The translations under genes were made by a program, and so were the position numbers. From contig UQPQ01000026.1 in the NCBI GenBank assembly GCA_900542985.1, positions 1-37,810 of the forward strand: 37,810 nucleotides of DNA, read 5' to 3'. Position 1 is the stretch's first letter. Every line of letters starts with the position of its first letter. The notes beneath the pieces are model-generated. The model saw nothing but the letters and a program-made list of their open reading frames with translations, had not been told where the DNA came from and searched no databases. Of the stretch, positions 33,540-37,810 are shown in pieces. The stretch is from an uncultured Bacteroides sp. (GTDB lineage: Bacteria > Bacteroidota > Bacteroidia > Bacteroidales > Bacteroidaceae).

Positions 33540-33667
33540 CATAAGCTTTCCAAACAAAAAGATAGATTATTGTGCAATCATTATGCATTATATTCTGATT
33601 TGAATCTATAAATACATCTTTCAGAATACAAAGCCACAACATAAACAATCGATGCTTTTATAAAGAA

Positions 33668-33723
33668 TAAAAAAAATCCTTCATGCTTCCCACCCATAAA
33701 AACAGGATGTCCACATGAAGGAT
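33668..33723 (-). terminator. Terminator of ruvB-flippase-DUF389
   Basis: Perfect 10-bp arms ATCCTTCATG (33676-33685) and its complement (33714-33723), a 28-base loop, and on the minus strand eight T after the stem (plus A run 33668-33675). It lies 26 bases after the DUF389 stop. Confidence 0.8.
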
Positions 33724-33749
33724 ATTAAAAATCGTAATTATTATTCTAT

Positions 33750-35108
33750 TTACTCTACAATCAGTCTTAACTTATTTGCACCGGTACGTGCTTTTAACCA
33801 ACTACGCATTTTTTCTTTCTCTGCCGTACTTAATTCTCTATTGCAATCGATAAAGGCAAAAGTCAAAGTATCCATACAGGCACTATCGACTTGCAACTGT
33901 AAGCCTTTCGAAACAGAAACAGCACGTACAGAAGGGAACAATACTTTCATCTCCTGTCCCATCTTTTTATCTAGCAAATTGGCACCGGAATAAGCGGACA
34001 GTTCTTCATGCAGCGAATCCAGTTCCTGTTTTTGGCGAAGCAACTGCTGTTCACTGTTCTTATAGAAGTCTTCCATCACCATTGACTTGATGTTGCTGAT
34101 ATCCATTCCGGCATTATTTACTCCCTGGAATACAACCAGGTTCGTATTCTTCAGTTTATATTGTTCCAGCTTCAGACGCAAGGCAGACAACTGTTCTTCC
34201 GGAATTTCTTTTCCTACCAATACAACCTTGATTTCACGCTTGGGATAAGACACCTCTCTACTCAATACCTGCGATTCCGGAGACTGTATTTCTGCGCTAA
34301 TGAAACTATTTGCAGCACTTACATACAATGTTTCGCGTACAATACTATATGTCAGATAAATGGCAGGACACATCGTAGCAATGGCAATTCCCACTATATA
34401 GCGTTTTACCAACTTCTCCCGCGCCTTGTCTACAAACTCCTTTCTCTGGAAATGCATTACACGTACTCCAATAAAAGTAGCCAAACTGATGAACACGGAG
34501 TTGATAAAATACAAATAAAATGCTCCAAGGAAATAAAGCAGATTGCCAGTAGCCAGCCCGAAACCTGCTGTACAAAGCGGAGGCATCAAAGCAGTAGCAA
34601 TAGCCACACCTGGAATCACATTTCCTTTTTCTTTTGTTGCCAGTGCCACAATCCCAGCCAAACCACCGACCAAAGCTATAAATACATCGTAAATGGTAGG
34701 TGAAGTACGGGCCAACAATTCCGACTGTACCTCGTCCAGCGGAGTAAAAGAAAAATAAATAGTAGCAGTAGTCACACTAAACAGAGTGGCTACCAGATAA
34801 TTCTTAAGTGAACGCTTCATCAGCTCAAAGTCGTTCAGCCCCACAGAGAGTCCGACTCCCATAATCGGCCCCATCAGAGGAGAAATCAGCATGGCACCGA
34901 TAATTACTGCTGTTGAGTTCACATTCAAGCCCAAAGAAGCAATGAAGGTAGCAAAAATCAAGACCCATAGATTGGTTCCCTTAAACTCAACTCCACTACG
35001 GATGGCATGGACCGTAATTTGCTCATCTTCTTTACTGCGATTCAAATCCAAATACTCATGGAAGAACTTACGAAGAAGGAACTTTCTGTCTTTTCTAACT
35101 TTCATCAT
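33750..35108 (-). CDS. DUF389 membrane protein
   Basis: A 452-residue protein of the DUF389 (TIGR00341-like) family. Six or seven hydrophobic helices (about 45-270) carry the family signature around VNSTAVIIGAMLISPLMGPI and IPGVAIATALMPPLCTAGF, where repeated small residues and prolines suggest a transport-like core. The C-terminal 170 residues are soluble and include a helical stretch (NSEQQLLRQKQELDSLHEEL) that may be a coiled coil. Function is unknown for the family. It starts one base after the flippase stop codon and is the last gene before the terminator at 33668-33723. ATG codons at 35108 and 35105 are both usable. Confidence 0.88.
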   Translation of the reverse strand: MMKVRKDRKFLLRKFFHEYLDLNRSKEDEQITVHAIRSGVEFKGTNLWVLIFATFIASLGLNVNSTAVIIGAMLISPLMGPIMGVGLSVGLNDFELMKRSLKNYLVATLFSVTTATIYFSFTPLDEVQSELLARTSPTIYDVFIALVGGLAGIVALATKEKGNVIPGVAIATALMPPLCTAGFGLATGNLLYFLGAFYLYFINSVFISLATFIGVRVMHFQRKEFVDKAREKLVKRYIVGIAIATMCPAIYLTYSIVRETLYVSAANSFISAEIQSPESQVLSREVSYPKREIKVVLVGKEIPEEQLSALRLKLEQYKLKNTNLVVFQGVNNAGMDISNIKSMVMEDFYKNSEQQLLRQKQELDSLHEELSAYSGANLLDKKMGQEMKVLFPSVRAVSVSKGLQLQVDSACMDTLTFAFIDCNRELSTAEKEKMRSWLKARTGANKLRLIVE

Positions 35109-35109
35109 G

Positions 35110-36603
35110 TTATTTCTTTATCAAACGGTTTAACACTGGAATATTTCGTACAGGCAAATCCTTTTTTAATACATAAACCACAAACACAATCAGCAAGGCA
35201 GTACGGAACGCCAAGCGGAAAAACAGATTTTCTATTATCACATATTGTGACAAGAAAAACAATACTCCTGCTAACAGCAAATACAAAAACATGCTATGCA
35301 GCGGATAATGCACCGGATATTTCTTCTGACCGATTACATACGACAATAAAGTGATTACGCCATAACCGGCTACCGAAGCCCAGGCAGAAGCTACATAGCC
35401 ATAAAGCGGAACCAGCCAGATGTTCATCAGAAGCAAAATAGCACATCCGATAAGAGAGAAATAAGCTCCCCATCGTGTTTCATCGGTCAGTTTATACCAG
35501 AAAGAAAGATTGAAGTAAATACCTTTCAATATTTCTGCCAACATCACAATAGCCACCACACTCAGCCCTTCCCAATAGTCGCGTGCTACCATGTACTTCA
35601 ACACATCCATATAACACATCACAGCCAGAAAGGCCAGCAAAGAGAAAATAAAGAAGTACTTCATAGCCGATGCATATACCTTCCTGTTGTCTGCGTCCTT
35701 ATTCTTACCGAATACAAAAGGCTCATAAGCATAACGGAATGCCTGAGTGAACATAGCCATTACCATAGCTACTTTACTGGTAGCACTATAAATACCCAAT
35801 TGCACCAATCCTTCCTGACGATCGTCGAACAGGAACGGATAAATCATCTTATCAATGGTCTGATTCAGGATTCCTACCACTCCGAAAATCAATATAGGAA
35901 ACGAATATGATATCATCCGTTTCATCAGGACTCTATCCATACGATAAGAGAATCCACGCAGTTCGGGAATAAAGAAAAACATCTGTACAGCCGACATAAT
36001 CAGGTTGGATACAAAGATATATCCCACCAGATAATCCGGATTATAAAACCACGAAACAGTACTTGGTGCATGCTGAGCCAGATACGGGCAAAGCAGCAAA
36101 AAGAACAGATTCAGACCAATGTTTCCTATGATATTGAAAAGTTTGATGGCAGCAAACTTAATCGGGCGCTTCTTGTAACGTAAATATGCAAACGGAATAC
36201 ACTGAAAAGAATCCAATGCCACCACCACTATCATCATTCCTACATAATCGGGATGATCGGGATATTCCAGAAAAGAGGAAATGGGATGCAGGAAAAGCAT
36301 ACACAAGGTTACAAAACACAAGGAAAGCCCTCCTACAAACAGTAACGAATTAGCATATACTTTCTCCGGTTGCTCGTCCTGCTTGTTGGCAAAGCGGAAA
36401 AAACCGGTCTCCATGCCAAATGTCAACAGCACCAGAATCAGAGCTGTATAAGCATATACATTCGATACCACTCCGTATCCTCCCGATGCAGCCGGAAGCA
36501 CGGCTGTATAAAGCGGTACCAACAGATAATTGAGGAAACGGCCTACAATACTACTCAGACCATAAATAGCCGTATCTTTAGCCAATGATTTCAGTCCAGC
36601 CAT
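35110..36603 (-). CDS. Wzx-like polysaccharide flippase (MOP superfamily)
   Basis: A 497-residue membrane protein with about 14 hydrophobic helices spread over the full length, the profile of MOP/PST flippases that move lipid-linked glycan units across the inner membrane. The N-terminus (LAKDTAIYGLSSIVGRFLNY) is typical of the 'polysaccharide biosynthesis protein' branch in Bacteroidota. The substrate cannot be inferred; there are no glycosyltransferases beside it, so it may serve a general rather than a capsule-specific pathway. Its start lies five bases after the ruvB stop and DUF389 follows after one base, so all three genes should share one transcript. Confidence 0.88.
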   Translation of the reverse strand: MAGLKSLAKDTAIYGLSSIVGRFLNYLLVPLYTAVLPAASGGYGVVSNVYAYTALILVLLTFGMETGFFRFANKQDEQPEKVYANSLLFVGGLSLCFVTLCMLFLHPISSFLEYPDHPDYVGMMIVVVALDSFQCIPFAYLRYKKRPIKFAAIKLFNIIGNIGLNLFFLLLCPYLAQHAPSTVSWFYNPDYLVGYIFVSNLIMSAVQMFFFIPELRGFSYRMDRVLMKRMISYSFPILIFGVVGILNQTIDKMIYPFLFDDRQEGLVQLGIYSATSKVAMVMAMFTQAFRYAYEPFVFGKNKDADNRKVYASAMKYFFIFSLLAFLAVMCYMDVLKYMVARDYWEGLSVVAIVMLAEILKGIYFNLSFWYKLTDETRWGAYFSLIGCAILLLMNIWLVPLYGYVASAWASVAGYGVITLLSYVIGQKKYPVHYPLHSMFLYLLLAGVLFFLSQYVIIENLFFRLAFRTALLIVFVVYVLKKDLPVRNIPVLNRLIKK

Positions 36604-36608
36604 AACAT

Positions 36609-37634
36609 TTAATCAAATAAAGTTCGCTCTGTCTGATACAAGTTCTTTCCCAAATGCCGGTAAGCCAGTTCGGTTACTTCTCTTCCGCGTGGCGTACGTT
36701 TTAGGAAACCTTCCTTAATAAGAAAAGGCTCGTACACTTCTTCCAGTGTACCGGGATCCTCTCCCAATGCCGTAGCAATGGTAGTCAGTCCTACAGGTCC
36801 TCCCTTGAACTTGTCGATAATCGTACAGAGTATCTTGTTGTCTATTTCATCCAGACCATAACGGTCTATATTCAATGCCTCCAAGGCATAACGGGCAATC
36901 TCTACATCAATACGCCCCGAGCCTTTTACCTGCGCAAAGTCGCGTACACGGCGCAACAGTGCATTGGCTATACGCGGGGTACCCCGGCTACGCGAAGCAA
37001 TCTCTCCTGCCGCATCCACATCGCAAGGAACTCCTAAAATACCAGCCGAACGCAAGATGATGCGCGAAAGTACAGAGTCGTCGTAATACTCCAGATGCAG
37101 ATTGATACCAAAACGGGCGCGAAGAGGAGCCGTAAGCAATCCGCTTCGGGTAGTAGCTCCCACAAGAGTAAACGGATTCAGATCGATTTGAATACTCCGG
37201 GCAGAGGGGCCTTTGTCTATCATAATATCAATACGATAGTCTTCCATTGCCGAATACAGATATTCTTCCACAACCGGACTGAGACGATGTATCTCGTCGA
37301 TAAACAAGACATCGTTCGGTTCCAGACTGGTCAGTACTCCAGCCAGATCGCCGGGCTTATCAAGTACCGGACCGGAAGTGACCTTAAAGCCTACCCCCAA
37401 CTCGTTGGCAATAATGTTACTCAATGTAGTTTTTCCCAGTCCGGGAGGACCATGCAGCAACACATGATCCAGTGCCTCGGCACGAAGCCGCGCTGCCTTC
37501 ACGAAGATACGCAGATTGTCCACCACTTTGTCCTGCCCGCTGAAGTCGCCAAACTGAAGCGGACGCAAAGCGTTTTCGAAATCGCGTTCTTTGCCGGAAG
37601 GTCTATAATCACGTATATCAAATTGTTCTTCCAT
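36609..37634 (-). CDS. ruvB: Holliday junction branch migration ATPase RuvB
   Basis: A 341-residue AAA+ helicase motor that, with RuvA, drives branch migration of Holliday junctions. Walker [10 protein letters not shown] (62-70), Walker [10 protein letters not shown] with D113 and E114, sensor-1 region GATTRSG (159-165) and the arginine finger R174 (LRARFG) are intact, and the C-terminal winged-helix domain ends with TPRGREVTE. Length equals the family's. It leads an operon with a flippase and a DUF389 gene, neither related to recombination; this adjacency is a position, not a pathway, link. A minus-strand promoter element is at 37700-37707. Confidence 0.97.
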   Translation of the reverse strand: MEEQFDIRDYRPSGKERDFENALRPLQFGDFSGQDKVVDNLRIFVKAARLRAEALDHVLLHGPPGLGKTTLSNIIANELGVGFKVTSGPVLDKPGDLAGVLTSLEPNDVLFIDEIHRLSPVVEEYLYSAMEDYRIDIMIDKGPSARSIQIDLNPFTLVGATTRSGLLTAPLRARFGINLHLEYYDDSVLSRIILRSAGILGVPCDVDAAGEIASRSRGTPRIANALLRRVRDFAQVKGSGRIDVEIARYALEALNIDRYGLDEIDNKILCTIIDKFKGGPVGLTTIATALGEDPGTLEEVYEPFLIKEGFLKRTPRGREVTELAYRHLGKNLYQTERTLFD

Positions 37635-37699
37635 GTATCTCTACTGTTACTCTAAGTATTTAGTATTTTCAAACAAATTCAGTCGTATACTTATGAGAA

Positions 37700-37707
37700 C
37701 AAAAGTA
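37700..37707 (-). promoter_or_regulatory. -7 box of ruvB operon
   Basis: TACTTTTG on the minus strand matches TAnnTTTG, about 66 bases before the ruvB start. No clear -33 was identified. Confidence 0.55.
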
Positions 37708-37740
37708 CAAATAAAAGAAGAATGAAGTACGAAAAACTCG

Positions 37741-37748
37741 TATCTTTG
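37741..37748 (+). promoter_or_regulatory. -7 box pointing out of the window
   Basis: TATCTTTG on the plus strand in the last 70 bases suggests a divergent transcript beginning near 37755; no reading frame begins before the window ends. Confidence 0.45.
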
Positions 37749-37810
37749 TGACTCCGAAGTTACGAAAAGAGTGTAATTTATTGGAAATGAGCATTGGGTA
37801 ATCGCTCATA

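Noticed and set aside
34161..34703. 180-codon plus-strand ORF opposite DUF389
   Set aside because: Antisense shadow of a well-supported membrane protein gene; no start signal or family match.
37095..37655. 186-codon plus-strand ORF opposite ruvB
   Set aside because: Antisense shadow of ruvB, whose catalytic motifs are all intact.

Overview
The window looks like a chromosomal segment of a gut Bacteroidales species (Bacteroides/Phocaeicola/Prevotella type). The reasons are: transcription starts of the phylum-specific kind (a -7 box TAnnTTTG with a TTTG or TTG about 19 bp upstream, seen before many genes); AT-rich leaders with almost no Shine-Dalgarno sites; a secreted GH97/GH65 carbohydrate toolkit; a surface lipoprotein with a Cys-Ser-Asp export signal; and families concentrated in this order (DUF3836, PL29-type N-terminal domain, OMP_b-brl_3 barrel). 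I cannot name the species.

Layout. 1-1670 (minus): start of a tRNA-Thr gene with its own promoter, preceded by the housekeeping operon rpsU-xerC-hpf. 1711-4200 (plus): a Xaa-Pro aminopeptidase and a gamma-class carbonic anhydrase, ending at a strong bidirectional terminator. 4213-6490: a PAS/LuxR regulator (minus) divergent from a maltose-acetyltransferase-like gene overlapping a DUF1349 secreted protein (plus), followed by an unusual palindromic element. 6495-11053: a response regulator/histidine kinase pair (minus) divergent from an outer-membrane beta-barrel gene; three TTAAC half-sites at an exact 11-bp period sit in the shared promoter region. 11117-14929 (minus): an OmpA-like protein and a large surface lipoprotein with collagen-like Gly-X-Y stretches. 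15062-16189 (minus): an AraC regulator with a seven-helix membrane domain.

16841-19647 (plus) is the most intriguing locus: an HprK-like kinase, a soluble SipW-like Ser/His/Asp peptidase, a PqqD/RRE-type peptide-binding protein and a PF14907-type nucleotidyltransferase in one operon. These parts recall the accessory enzymes of phosphorylated lasso-peptide clusters, but no cyclase, leader transglutaminase-like protease, transporter or clear precursor is visible. 20019-24142 (minus): an inverting GH97 (SusB type) coupled to a GH65 that carries hydrolase rather than phosphorylase features. 24415-26687 (plus): DUF3836, CPBP protease, DUF2975 and a small XRE regulator, with palindromic boxes bracketing the promoter. 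26767-28623 (plus): DEAD-box RNA helicase. 28684-33450 (minus): an NPCBM-domain glycosidase candidate and a retaining GH97. 33750-37634 (minus): ruvB, a Wzx-like flippase and a DUF389 membrane protein.

No rRNA, CRISPR array, insertion sequence, prophage or SusC/SusD pair was seen. All function calls are from reading motifs and family resemblance by eye; no database search was run.
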